A DNA stretch of 64,000 bases from Helichrysum umbraculigerum (lineage: Eukaryota; Streptophyta; Magnoliopsida; Asterales; Asteraceae), in contig CATIUR010000004.1 of NCBI GenBank assembly GCA_949592205.1, positions 63,213,837 to 63,277,836 of the forward strand, read 5' to 3'. Under the pieces are notes generated by a model that saw nothing but the letters and a program-made list of their open reading frames with translations, searched no databases and was not told the DNA's origin. Each line of letters begins with the position of its first letter. Position 1 is the first letter of the stretch. Made by a program: the position numbers and the translations under genes. Shown here piece by piece: positions 1 through 8,754 of the stretch.

Positions 1-811
1 CTTTTACCCAACCCTTATTTGAACATTATAAGTCGATACAAACCGCAAACAAGTAAAAACACTTAAAAACGAGAGGTGTCGGAAACTTACAAGTCGCCGA
101 AATGAAATTTCGGAAAGATAGAAAGATAGATCGTGTCGCGGTGGTCGTGAATCTCTAAAAATCTTGAAGATCCGAAGTCGTTTGATATGTTTATTTTGCG
201 TTTTTGTGAAGATTTTGGGGGTGGAGGTGGTTGGTGGTGATTAAAAAGAAAGAGAGAAAAAGATGAAGGAGAGAGAGAGGAAAAGAAATAATGAAAGAAA
301 TGAGGTGGGAATGGGAGGTTATCCTCCCATTTTTCGCCCGCGTTCCCGCTCCGTGCGGTGTTCGTTTGCTCCGTCGTTTAAACGTTAAATAAATTATTAT
401 ATATATTAATTGGTAAGTTTTAAAATACAAATTATTACGCGATATTTTATTAAGTTATTTTACAAATCAGTTTATATTTGAATTATAAGTTGTAATTTAT
501 TTTATTTAACTTGCGCGTTTTAAAGCTTTTAAATCGTGTGGGTTCAGTTTGTACGATACGTATGAATACTAAATATTATTATAATAATGTTTTTGACATA
601 ACAACGTTATAAAATTTGTCACCAACGTCCATATAAAATAGAATCGAAATACATTCGATTTAAATTGCGTACGATTTAATCAAATCGCATCTTCGTATAT
701 ATTCAACAATATATATAATTCGATACATTAATTAGCCTAACAAGGAACTAATTACATGTATTAACATATGATTAGGCACTAATTACTAGTCCTAATTTGG
801 CGGGTGTTACA
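1..811 (-). repeat. Element A 3' LTR, partial
   Basis: This stretch repeats 7944-8754 almost perfectly and ends with the terminal TGTTACA at 805-811. Only the U3-side 811 bp are inside the window. Small reading frames here recur at the same offset in the other LTR and are not genes. Confidence 0.95.
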
Positions 812-826
812 TTCTCCCTCTGTTAG
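812..826 (-). other. Element A polypurine tract
   Basis: Directly next to the 3' LTR, the minus strand reads AACAGAGGGAGAA. This purine-rich run is the expected plus-strand priming site. The same context, preceded by TTTCGGGACGAAATTCT, occurs before the 3' LTRs of elements C (53614-53626) and G (34291-34302). Confidence 0.8.
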
Positions 827-845
827 AAGAATTTCGTCCCGAAAT

Positions 846-3800
846 TTAGCTTGAAGTCGTGTTTGATGTGGAATTTGTGAAGAGTTGAGGATATTTGAGT
901 CGCATTTGGTCTTCCCGTTCCCAGGTGAATTCCGGACCACGCCGCGAATTCCATATGACCTTTACGATGGGAATACGACTTTGTTTCAGTTGTTTGACCT
1001 CACGGTCCATAATTTCAGCGGGTTCCTCAACGAAGTGAAGTTTATCGTCAACACGAATTTCATCTAGTGGAATAATAAGTGTCTCATCAGACAGACACTT
1101 CTTCAAATTTGAGATATGAAAAGTAGGGTGCACGCTGCTAAGTTCGGATGGCAGCTGCAATCGATAAGCTACGGGGCCAATCCTTTCAAGGATTTCAAAA
1201 GGCCCGATGTACCGGGGATTCAACTTCCCGCGTTTGCCAAAACGGATGACGCCTTTCCAAGGCGATACTTTTAAGAGAACTCGATCCCCAACTTGGAACT
1301 CGAGTGGTTTGCGTCTCACGTCAGCATAACTTTTCTGACGATCACGTGCAGCTTTGAGTCTGTTTTGGATTTCCACAATTTTCTCAGTGGTGGCGTGTAT
1401 GAGTTCAGGACCAGTGAGTTGACTATCTCCCACCTCAGTCCAACAGATCGGTGATCGGCACTTACGACCGTACAGTGCCTCAAAAGGTGCAGCCTTAATG
1501 CTGGCATGATAACTGTTATTGTACGAAAATTCGCACAACGGTAGATGTTTTTCCCAGTTTGTACCGAAATCAACTACGCAGGCTCGTAGCATGTCTTCCA
1601 GTGTTTGAATGGTTCGTTCACTTTGGCCATCGGTTTGAGGATGATACGCGGTACTCATATCGAGACGGGTACCCAAAGATTTTTGAAGTGATTGCCAAAA
1701 GTGAGAAGTGAAACGGGCATCTCTATCCGAGATGATCGAGATTGGAACACCGTGATGAGAAACGATTTCCTTGATGTAGATTTGTGTAAGGCGTTCCATT
1801 TTATCGTTTTCTTTGATTGCCAGGAAATGAGCAGATTTGGTGAGACGATCGACGATCACCCAAATGGTATCGCAACCGCTCGACGACTTTGGTAGTTTGG
1901 TTATGAAGTCCATGGCAATTTGATCCCATTTCCATTCAGGGATTTCCGGTTGTTGAAGTAAACCAGGAGGTTTCTGATGTTCGGTTTTGACTTTCGAGCA
2001 AGTGAGACACTTGCTGACATAAGTGGCGATTTCGGCTTTCATGTTTGGCCACCAGTAAAATTCCTTGATGCCGTGGTACATCTTATCGGATCCAGGATGA
2101 ATAGAATATTTAGACTTGTGAGCCTCGTCCATCACCAAGTCTCTTAGGTTCCCAAAACTGGGCAACCAGATTCGGTTTGAGAAATACCTAATCCCGTTAG
2201 GTCTGATTTCGAATTGTTTGTCAATGCCCCGCAAGGCTTCATCCTTGATGTTTTCCTGTTTCAGGGCTTGGATCTGAGCGGTATGAATTTGAATGGTAAG
2301 ATCGTTATGAATGGTCATACTGAGGGCTCTGACTCGAAGTGGTTTAGGTCGTTCCTTTCGACTGAGGGCATCGGCTACAACGTTAGCCTTCCCTGGATGG
2401 TACTTGATCTCACAATCGTAATCGGTAAGCAACTCGACCCATCGACGTTGCCTCATATTGAGATCCTTCTGATCGAAGATGTGTTGGAGACTTTTATGAT
2501 CGGTAAAGATTGTGCACTTAGTGCCGTAGAGATAATGTCTCCAGATTTTGAGAGCAAAAACGACAGCTCCAAGCTCGAGATCATGAGTGGTGTAGTTCTT
2601 TTCGTGAATTTTTAGCTGTCGTGAGGCATAAGCAATGACCTTGTCTCGTTGCATCAGCACGCAACCAAGACCTTGGTGAGAAGCATCGCAGTATACCACG
2701 AAGTCATCGGTGCCTTCGGGTAGTGAAAGAATTGGAGCACTGCAAAGCTTTTGTTTCAGAAGTTGGAACGCTGACTCTTGTTTATCGGTCCAATCGAACC
2801 TTTTGTCCTTCTGTGTCAGTACCGTGAGTGGCTGAGCTATTCTGGAGAAATTTTCGATAAATCGCCGATAGTACCCAGCAAGACCCAAGAATTGTCGTAC
2901 TTCAGTTGCAGAGGTGGGTGCTTGCCAGTCTTTGATAGCCTCGATCTTTGATGGGTCCACGTGAATTCCCTGACTGTCGATCACGTGACCAAGAAATTGA
3001 ACGGTTTGGATCCAGAACTCACACTTAGAGAATTTAGCATAAAGCTCCTCGTGTCTAAGTAGTTCAAGGATGGTTCTGAGGTGTTGCGCATGTTCTTGCT
3101 CGTTGCGCGAGTAAATGAGTATGTCATCGATAAAGACAATGACAAACTTATCGAGGTACGGTTTGCACACCCGGTTCATGAGGTCCATGAATACAGCCGG
3201 TGCGTTGGTTAGTCCAAAGGGCATCACTTGGAATTCGTAGTGCCCGTAACGAGTTCTGAAAGCAGTTTTTGGAATATCGGTGTCGCGAACTCGTAACTGA
3301 TGATAACCTGATCGCAGGTCGATTTTTGAGTAGAAACTCGAACCCTGAAGTTGGTCGAATAAATCATCAATGCGAGGAAGTGGATAACGGTTCTTGACGG
3401 TCAATTTGTTCAACTCTCGATAGTCGATGCACATTCGGAATGAACCGTCCTTCTTTTTGACAAATAAGACCGGAGCTCCCCAAGGTGACGAACTTGGTCT
3501 AATGAATCCTCGATCCAGAAGTTCCTGTAACTGAGAGGACAACTCCTGAAGTTCAGATGGGGCTAAACGGTATGGTGCGCGGGCCACCGGTGCGGCACCC
3601 GGCACGAGATCGATTGAGAACTCAACCTGTCTAGGCGGAGGTAGACCAGGTAGTTCTTCCGGAAAGACTTCGGGAAAGTCTCTAACAATCGGCACATCCT
3701 CAAGTCGCTTCTCCTCCGACTTCTTCTCGGTGATGTGTGCAAGTATCGCAGGGTAACCCTTTCTCAGAAATTTTCGGGTTTTTAAGCAGGAGATTATATT

Positions 3801-5297
3801 GAGTCCCGTCCCACCGGTCTCCCCCTGTATGATCAAGGTTCCACCAACGGCGAGTGGGATACGGACAATTTTCTCGTGACAAACAATTTCAGCCCGATGT
3901 TTGGACAACCAGTCCATTCCAATAATGACGTCGAAACTTCCTATTTCAATGGGTATAAGGTCGATCGAAAAGGTTTCATCAGCTAGGTTTAAAGTGCAAT
4001 TAGGTATCACACTGGTGGTTTCTACAAGTTTTCCATTGGCTAGCTCTACAGTGTACTTAACACCTAAGGTAACAGGAGTGATGTCAAGTAATGGGCAAAA
4101 ATCATCGGAGATAAAGCTTCTATCAGCACCAGTATCAAATAGAACAGAAGCAGTTAAGTTGTTGAGGAGGAACATACCCGAGACCACATTCGGGTCTTGG
4201 CGGGCGTCCCCAGATTTGATGACGAAAGCTCTGCTGCGGGTGTTGTTGTTGTTGTTGTTGCTGCGGTTGTTGTTGTTGTTGCGGTTCTTCAGTTTTGGGC
4301 ACGTATCCCTGAAATGCCCGGGGTTTCCACACTCAAAGCAGACTTTGGGTGACCTGGTGTTGTTGGGGTTGTTGTTGGTAGGAGAGCGGCAATCTTTGGT
4401 AAGGTGGCCGTACCTCTTGCAGTTGTTGCAAAAGGGACCACAAGAACCCTCATGGTGAAGTCTGCACTTGGGACAATATGGTTTGCTCCCAGTGTAACCC
4501 CGGATGATGTCAGTGGTGGTGTTGTAGGCTTTGATGGTGTCGGGTTTCTTGTTTTGTTGGTTGGAGTGGTTGTTGTGGTAGTCAGACCACTTGCGTTTGT
4601 TGTTTTGGGAGGATGAAGTGGGTGGTTCAGAATCTTGGCTCATAGACATCAGGTCTTGGGCCAATGAGATTGCACCGTCAATGGTGGCTGGTTTTGAAGA
4701 GATGACGTGTCCCCGAACAAAATCAGGGAGACCAAGGGCGTACTTCCTGATTTTATCAGGTTCAGTGCTTACCATAGCTGGGCGGAGGGCAGCTAATTGT
4801 TGAAATCTGGTGGTATAACCATCGATGTCACCACCCTGAACCTTTAAGTTCCAGAACTCCTCATCTAGCTTCTGGAGTTTGGCGATAGAGCAATACTTGG
4901 CAGTGAGTTTTGCTTTCAATTCCTCCCAAGTGATTTGGTAGGCAATGTCAGCACCCACTGATTGGGTATATGAATTCCACCAAGAGTGGGCATCATCTTC
5001 AAGAGAGCAGGTGGCAAAGTTTACTTTGTCGTTCTCCGCGCATTTACTGACACGGAAAACAGTTTCCATTTTCTCGAACCATCTAATCAGTCCGATGGCT
5101 CCTTCAGAACCCTTGAAACTCGAGGGTTTGCAGCTTTGGAAGTCCTTGTAAGAACAAGGTTTGGTGGTAGAGGTTCCAGCGGTATCGCTGTTTCTTGTGG
5201 AGTTGGGTGGAGTATTGCGAGCCAAGGCTTCAGTAACAGCCTGGGTTATGAGTGAAGTAATCTGTGCATCGGTGTAAGGTCTTGACTTTGGCGGCAT
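846..5297 (-). CDS. Gag-Pol polyprotein of element A (Tekay/Del chromovirus)
   Basis: This is one uninterrupted 1483-residue reading frame starting MPPKS. Gag spans about 1-340, with a retrotransposon gag core near 50-215 and two CCHC zinc knuckles (CNNCKRYGHLTKDC near 290, CFECGNPGHFRDTC near 320). The aspartic protease has LFDTGADRSF near 387. Reverse transcriptase spans about 590-800 with the catalytic FIDD at 722-725. RNase H follows (VYCDASHQGLGC, then FTDHKSL and NVVADALSR). The integrase has the zinc-binding region ending CLTCSKVK and the acidic catalytic residues in MDFITK, SDRDARF and SERTIQTLEDM. A chromodomain-like C-terminus ends with FTWEREDQMRLKYPQLF, as in Tekay/Del elements. 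Gag and pol share one frame, typical for this group. It replicates the element through an RNA intermediate in virus-like particles. No break was seen, so it may be functional. Confidence 0.97.
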   Translation of the reverse strand: MPPKSRPYTDAQITSLITQAVTEALARNTPPNSTRNSDTAGTSTTKPCSYKDFQSCKPSSFKGSEGAIGLIRWFEKMETVFRVSKCAENDKVNFATCSLEDDAHSWWNSYTQSVGADIAYQITWEELKAKLTAKYCSIAKLQKLDEEFWNLKVQGGDIDGYTTRFQQLAALRPAMVSTEPDKIRKYALGLPDFVRGHVISSKPATIDGAISLAQDLMSMSQDSEPPTSSSQNNKRKWSDYHNNHSNQQNKKPDTIKAYNTTTDIIRGYTGSKPYCPKCRLHHEGSCGPFCNNCKRYGHLTKDCRSPTNNNPNNTRSPKVCFECGNPGHFRDTCPKLKNRNNNNNRSNNNNNNTRSRAFVIKSGDARQDPNVVSGMFLLNNLTASVLFDTGADRSFISDDFCPLLDITPVTLGVKYTVELANGKLVETTSVIPNCTLNLADETFSIDLIPIEIGSFDVIIGMDWLSKHRAEIVCHEKIVRIPLAVGGTLIIQGETGGTGLNIISCLKTRKFLRKGYPAILAHITEKKSEEKRLEDVPIVRDFPEVFPEELPGLPPPRQVEFSIDLVPGAAPVARAPYRLAPSELQELSSQLQELLDRGFIRPSSSPWGAPVLFVKKKDGSFRMCIDYRELNKLTVKNRYPLPRIDDLFDQLQGSSFYSKIDLRSGYHQLRVRDTDIPKTAFRTRYGHYEFQVMPFGLTNAPAVFMDLMNRVCKPYLDKFVIVFIDDILIYSRNEQEHAQHLRTILELLRHEELYAKFSKCEFWIQTVQFLGHVIDSQGIHVDPSKIEAIKDWQAPTSATEVRQFLGLAGYYRRFIENFSRIAQPLTVLTQKDKRFDWTDKQESAFQLLKQKLCSAPILSLPEGTDDFVVYCDASHQGLGCVLMQRDKVIAYASRQLKIHEKNYTTHDLELGAVVFALKIWRHYLYGTKCTIFTDHKSLQHIFDQKDLNMRQRRWVELLTDYDCEIKYHPGKANVVADALSRKERPKPLRVRALSMTIHNDLTIQIHTAQIQALKQENIKDEALRGIDKQFEIRPNGIRYFSNRIWLPSFGNLRDLVMDEAHKSKYSIHPGSDKMYHGIKEFYWWPNMKAEIATYVSKCLTCSKVKTEHQKPPGLLQQPEIPEWKWDQIAMDFITKLPKSSSGCDTIWVIVDRLTKSAHFLAIKENDKMERLTQIYIKEIVSHHGVPISIISDRDARFTSHFWQSLQKSLGTRLDMSTAYHPQTDGQSERTIQTLEDMLRACVVDFGTNWEKHLPLCEFSYNNSYHASIKAAPFEALYGRKCRSPICWTEVGDSQLTGPELIHATTEKIVEIQNRLKAARDRQKSYADVRRKPLEFQVGDRVLLKVSPWKGVIRFGKRGKLNPRYIGPFEILERIGPVAYRLQLPSELSSVHPTFHISNLKKCLSDETLIIPLDEIRVDDKLHFVEEPAEIMDREVKQLKQSRIPIVKVIWNSRRGPEFTWEREDQMRLKYPQLFTNSTSNTTSS

Positions 5298-5586
5298 GAT
5301 TCTTCAATAAAAGAAATGAAGATACATGAGATTTTGCAAGATAGTTGTATTTATCTCAGATGTACATGTATAAAAGCAGTAATACATAACATCAACAGGA
5401 ATAATGGCAATCGATATGAGTTGAAACAGCAAGGAACATTTAATAGATAGTACGAGTTCAAAGGTTACATCCTACAGATGTATTACAAAAGATGTCGGGA
5501 ACTGTTACATCCGACTGAATTTTAGAGTAGCGCGTAGAGAGTTACTAGATTACAGGATAGATTACAAGACAAAGACTACACTAGTC

Positions 5587-6072
5587 TTAACGTAGATTAA
5601 TTTGTTCCATCATCGTGACAAGACGGTCCACAGTGTTTGCAAGCCTGCTGGCTTGTCGGGCGTTGTCTTCCGCGAGTGCTAGTCGTTGTATTAGTCCACG
5701 CGCATATTCTTCTGTTTCATGTGAGCGTTGCTCACATTCTTCCATCCTTCGTTGTAGAAGGGCATTTTCCACCCTTATTTCTATTATTTGGTTACGGAGG
5801 ACATCCATGTTGTTGTTTGTGGTTTCAAGGTCGTCGGAGACTTGTTCGATGCGTTCAAGGGATGTAAGTCTCCAGTTTTCGTTGGTTTCCTGCAACACGA
5901 CATCCATGGTGCGAAGTCGCTGTTCGTGTTGATTCACTCTGGCGGCTAAGGCCGGCAAGGTGGAGTGAGTGGGATACGGGCCAGCTCGAGGCATCCTTGA
6001 GTTCCTCCTTGCTACCCTTGGGTTCTGCGACCCGGATTGAGAACGAGATGAATTTGATGGAATGTTTGCCAT
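5587..6072 (-). CDS. Extra pre-gag coiled-coil reading frame of element A
   Basis: A 161-residue reading frame lies between the primer site and gag, in the same direction as gag. It starts MANIPSNSS, has a basic Ser/Arg-rich N-terminus to about residue 45, and then a long charged helical region with heptad-like leucine, isoleucine and methionine spacing (for example VDRLVTMMEQINLR at the end), consistent with a coiled coil. I see no catalytic motif. A clearly related but truncated version occurs at the same place in element C (48637-49044), and a decayed trace in element B (about 11760-11898). Conservation across diverged elements suggests a real protein. Its function is unknown to me. It would probably be made from a spliced or leaky-scanned element transcript, since gag lies downstream. 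Confidence 0.6.
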   Translation of the reverse strand: MANIPSNSSRSQSGSQNPRVARRNSRMPRAGPYPTHSTLPALAARVNQHEQRLRTMDVVLQETNENWRLTSLERIEQVSDDLETTNNNMDVLRNQIIEIRVENALLQRRMEECEQRSHETEEYARGLIQRLALAEDNARQASRLANTVDRLVTMMEQINLR

Positions 6073-6243
6073 TTCTGAGACAAAGCGTTAGTAAGATTGA
6101 GGCCTATATTCATATAGTTCCTATATAATATAGCCTATTGAGTGTCTAGCATAAACATGTTTAAGTCTCGGTTCTCTCGAGGTCAGAGTCTTCTATTGTA
6201 TCCTGTTCAGCCATAACTACTTTCAGATCTTACATCATCTTTG

Positions 6244-6282
6244 CTTAATTGTACATAGTTGATCAGGCTATGTTAAATTAAA
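6244..6282 (-). other. Dimerisation-signal-like stem-loop in element A leader
   Basis: On the element's sense strand, an outer stem TTTAATT/AATTAAG and an inner stem ACATAG/CTATGT flank a 9-nt loop CCTGATCAA that contains the self-complementary hexamer TGATCA. The same structure recurs in elements B, C, D and G at the same distance from the primer site. Retroviral dimer initiation sites have this architecture; that role here is inference. Confidence 0.6.
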
Positions 6283-6384
6283 CTCGTATGTTGTAATCCC
6301 TGAACCAGTCATACCTAATAAGGAATACGGCCTAATGGTCATAGTCTAGGCTCACTAAATGCAACCTAGTTCACTATAACCTTA

Positions 6385-6397
6385 GGCTCTGATACCA
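6385..6397 (-). other. Primer binding site of element A (tRNA-iMet)
   Basis: The minus strand reads TGGTATCAGAGCC three bases after the end of the 5' LTR. This is the standard complement of the 3' end of initiator methionine tRNA used by plant gypsy and copia elements. Confidence 0.95.
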
Positions 6398-6400
6398 ATC

Positions 6401-8754
6401 TGTAACACCCCCAAATTTGATGATTTGCGGAAGCTTGATTTGGGTGTTACTAATCAATAACAAAACACAAAGATAATAGCAAACGACTCTATATGCGTCG
6501 TTTTAACAAAATATATTGATAATTGGAATGTTTACAACATTTAAAGCGTTACATAGCTCGAGTTAAATCAAATGAGATTTCAGTACATAAGTACTTATAC
6601 AAAATATACTAATGCAAGAAAATCTCAAACTTCTGTATGCTGACTCGAGCTAAATCCTGAAGCAGAAACATCCTACTGCTGGGTACCTGCGATATATGCT
6701 AAAAGGTCAGCTATAAAGCTGGTGAGCTCACAGGTTTGAAATCAAGTTATATCGTATGAACCGCAAGATTTAAATAATGTATTGCATCCAGCAATAAAAT
6801 AATGAATTGCATCCAGCAATTAAATGATAATCATCGTGTATACAGCCATGAGCACATAGTTGAGCTTAACTCGAGGGCCGGGTCCCCTATAGAGAATTCC
6901 GGGCGAGGTGCCTCCACGAATGCCTAATCAACATTCGTCTTCCCAAATATTAGTACGTCCGTTTACCCGGTTAGTGCTTGCTAACCCGAACGAGGAGGGT
7001 CAATCCTATATGGTACCATATACTAATATTCACGCTACAACGTATTAACAACTATGCTGACGGAGGACTTTAAAATGATTAGTTTCGAAAAACTCATGTA
7101 GTATATGAAAAGTTGGTACTTGCGTTCACATGTTAAAAGTTGAGCAATATATCACACCCCTGAGTAAAACAGTAAAAGAGGGGCTATGAGACTCACCTGA
7201 GTCTGAATGCGTTTAAACAAACGTAAGTTGATTAGCCGAAATGAAGTCCAAAGACTTGTAACCTGAGGGTGTCCACGACACGCGATGGTTATAAATATGA
7301 TTGGGTATCTCAATAGATCACCCCAGTAGTTGTTCATCCAACTATAATGTCCAAATCTCCACTATTTGGTTGATACGTTTAAGTGTTTGAAAAGTGTACG
7401 GCCCGTTGGTGACGAGTTTGAAATAATAATCTTTAAGTATTATTATCAAGTTATCGATGTTTTGCACTTACAAAAATGTCCCAAAGTGTTTTGTAAGTCG
7501 TATCGTATAAGGATTTGAGGTTGCAAAAGTTCGACACTTAGTGAAATTAAAGTTTGAAAACCTGCTGTTTTATGCGACGTAGGGTGCGACGTCGCAGGTA
7601 GGATTGCGACGTAGAGCATGACGTCGCTAAAGTCGACGTTTCGCAATTTAATGCGACGTAGGGTGCTACGTCGCTAATGCGACGTAGGTGATTTCTGCGA
7701 CGCAGGGGCTTGCGTCGCTAAGTGCGACGTGGCGAGGTATTGGCGACGTTAAGGCTGACGTCGCTATATGCGACGTCGCAATTTAATGCGACGTTGTGAC
7801 TGACGTCGCACTATGCGACGTCACGAGGTGTTTTGCGACGTAGAGGCTGACGTCGCATAAATTCCGGGCCAAATGCGACGTAGCGGTCTGTTGGCCGGAA
7901 AATGGGTCGAAAACGAGTTTTTCGGTTTCCGTTCGGTCCAAAACTTTTACCCAACCCTTATTTGAACATTATAAGTCGATACAAACCGCAAACAAGTAAA
8001 AACACTTAAAAACGAGAGGTGTCGGAAACTTACAAGTCGCCGAAATGAAATTTCGGAAAGATAGAAAGATAGATCGTGTCGCGGTGGTCGTGAATCTCTA
8101 AAAATCTTGAAGATCCGAAGTCGTTTGATATGTTTATTTTGCGTTTTTGTGAAGATTTTGGGGGTGGAGGTGGTTGGTGGTGATTAAAAAGAAAGAGAGA
8201 AAAAGATGAAGGAGAGAGAGAGGAAAAGAAATAATGAAAGAAATGAGGTGGGAATGGGAGGTTATCCTCCCATTTTTCGCCCGCGTTCCCGCTCCGTGCG
8301 GTGTTCGTTTGCTCCGTCGTTTAAACTTTAAATAAATTATTATATATATTAATTGGTAAGTTTTAAAATACAAATTATTACGCGATATTTTATTAAGTTA
8401 TTTTACAAATCAGTTTATATTTGAATTATAAGTTGTAATTTATTTTATTTAACTTGCGCGTTTTAAAGCTTTTAAATCGTGTGGGTTCAGTTTGTACGAT
8501 ACGTATGAATACTAAATATTATTATAATAATGTTTTTGACATAACAACGTTATAAAATTTGTCACCAACGTCCATATAAAATAGAATCGAAATACATTCG
8601 ATTTAAATTGCGTACGATTTAATCAAATCGCATCTTCGTATATATTCAACAATATATATAATTCGATACATTAATTAGCCTAACAAGGAACTAATTACAT
8701 GTATTAACATATGATTAGGCACTAATTACTAGTCCTAATTTGGCGGGTGTTACA
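6401..8754 (-). repeat. Element A 5' LTR (2,354 bp)
   Basis: The LTR is bounded by TGTAACA on each strand. In sense orientation it contains a pyrimidine-rich segment, a strong donor-like GTAAGT ending at 8028-8033, the GCGACGT array (7572-7885), the conserved GACTCAGGTGAGTCTCAT block (7191-7199 core), the CAGCT-TTAT-AGCTG hairpin (6708-6721), and the 3' end shared with elements B, C, D and G. Confidence 0.95.
7572..7885. repeat. GCGACGT / ACGTCGC short-motif array inside element A LTR
   Basis: About 310 bp are dominated by GCGACGT and its reverse complement ACGTCGC in both orientations, with variable spacers. The motif is nearly self-complementary, so the RNA can form many alternative hairpins. 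It is CpG-rich in an otherwise AT-rich LTR. The array lies roughly 0.87-1.18 kb from the sense start of the LTR. Confidence 0.85.

Larger units (their letters stand above)
1..8754 (-). mobile_element. Element A: Ty3/gypsy Tekay-type LTR retrotransposon, left end outside window
   Basis: The order read on the minus strand is: 5' LTR 8754-6401, tRNA-iMet primer site, a leader with an extra coiled-coil reading frame, gag-pol 5297-846, polypurine tract, then a 3' LTR that leaves the window. Position 1 aligns with 7944 at a constant offset of 7943. Over the shared 811 bp I noticed a single substitution (T in place of G near 8327). Both LTRs end in TGTAACA inverted termini. The element sits inside element B, whose RNase H coding sequence resumes at 8755; the expected 5-bp duplication on this side is CTTCT (8755-8759). 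Intact gag-pol, intact PBS and PPT and nearly identical LTRs make this the best candidate for an autonomous element in the window. Confidence 0.95.

Noticed and set aside
191..430. 79-codon frame repeated at 8134-8373
   Set aside because: These are the two LTRs of element A; the sequence is low-complexity with no protein signature.
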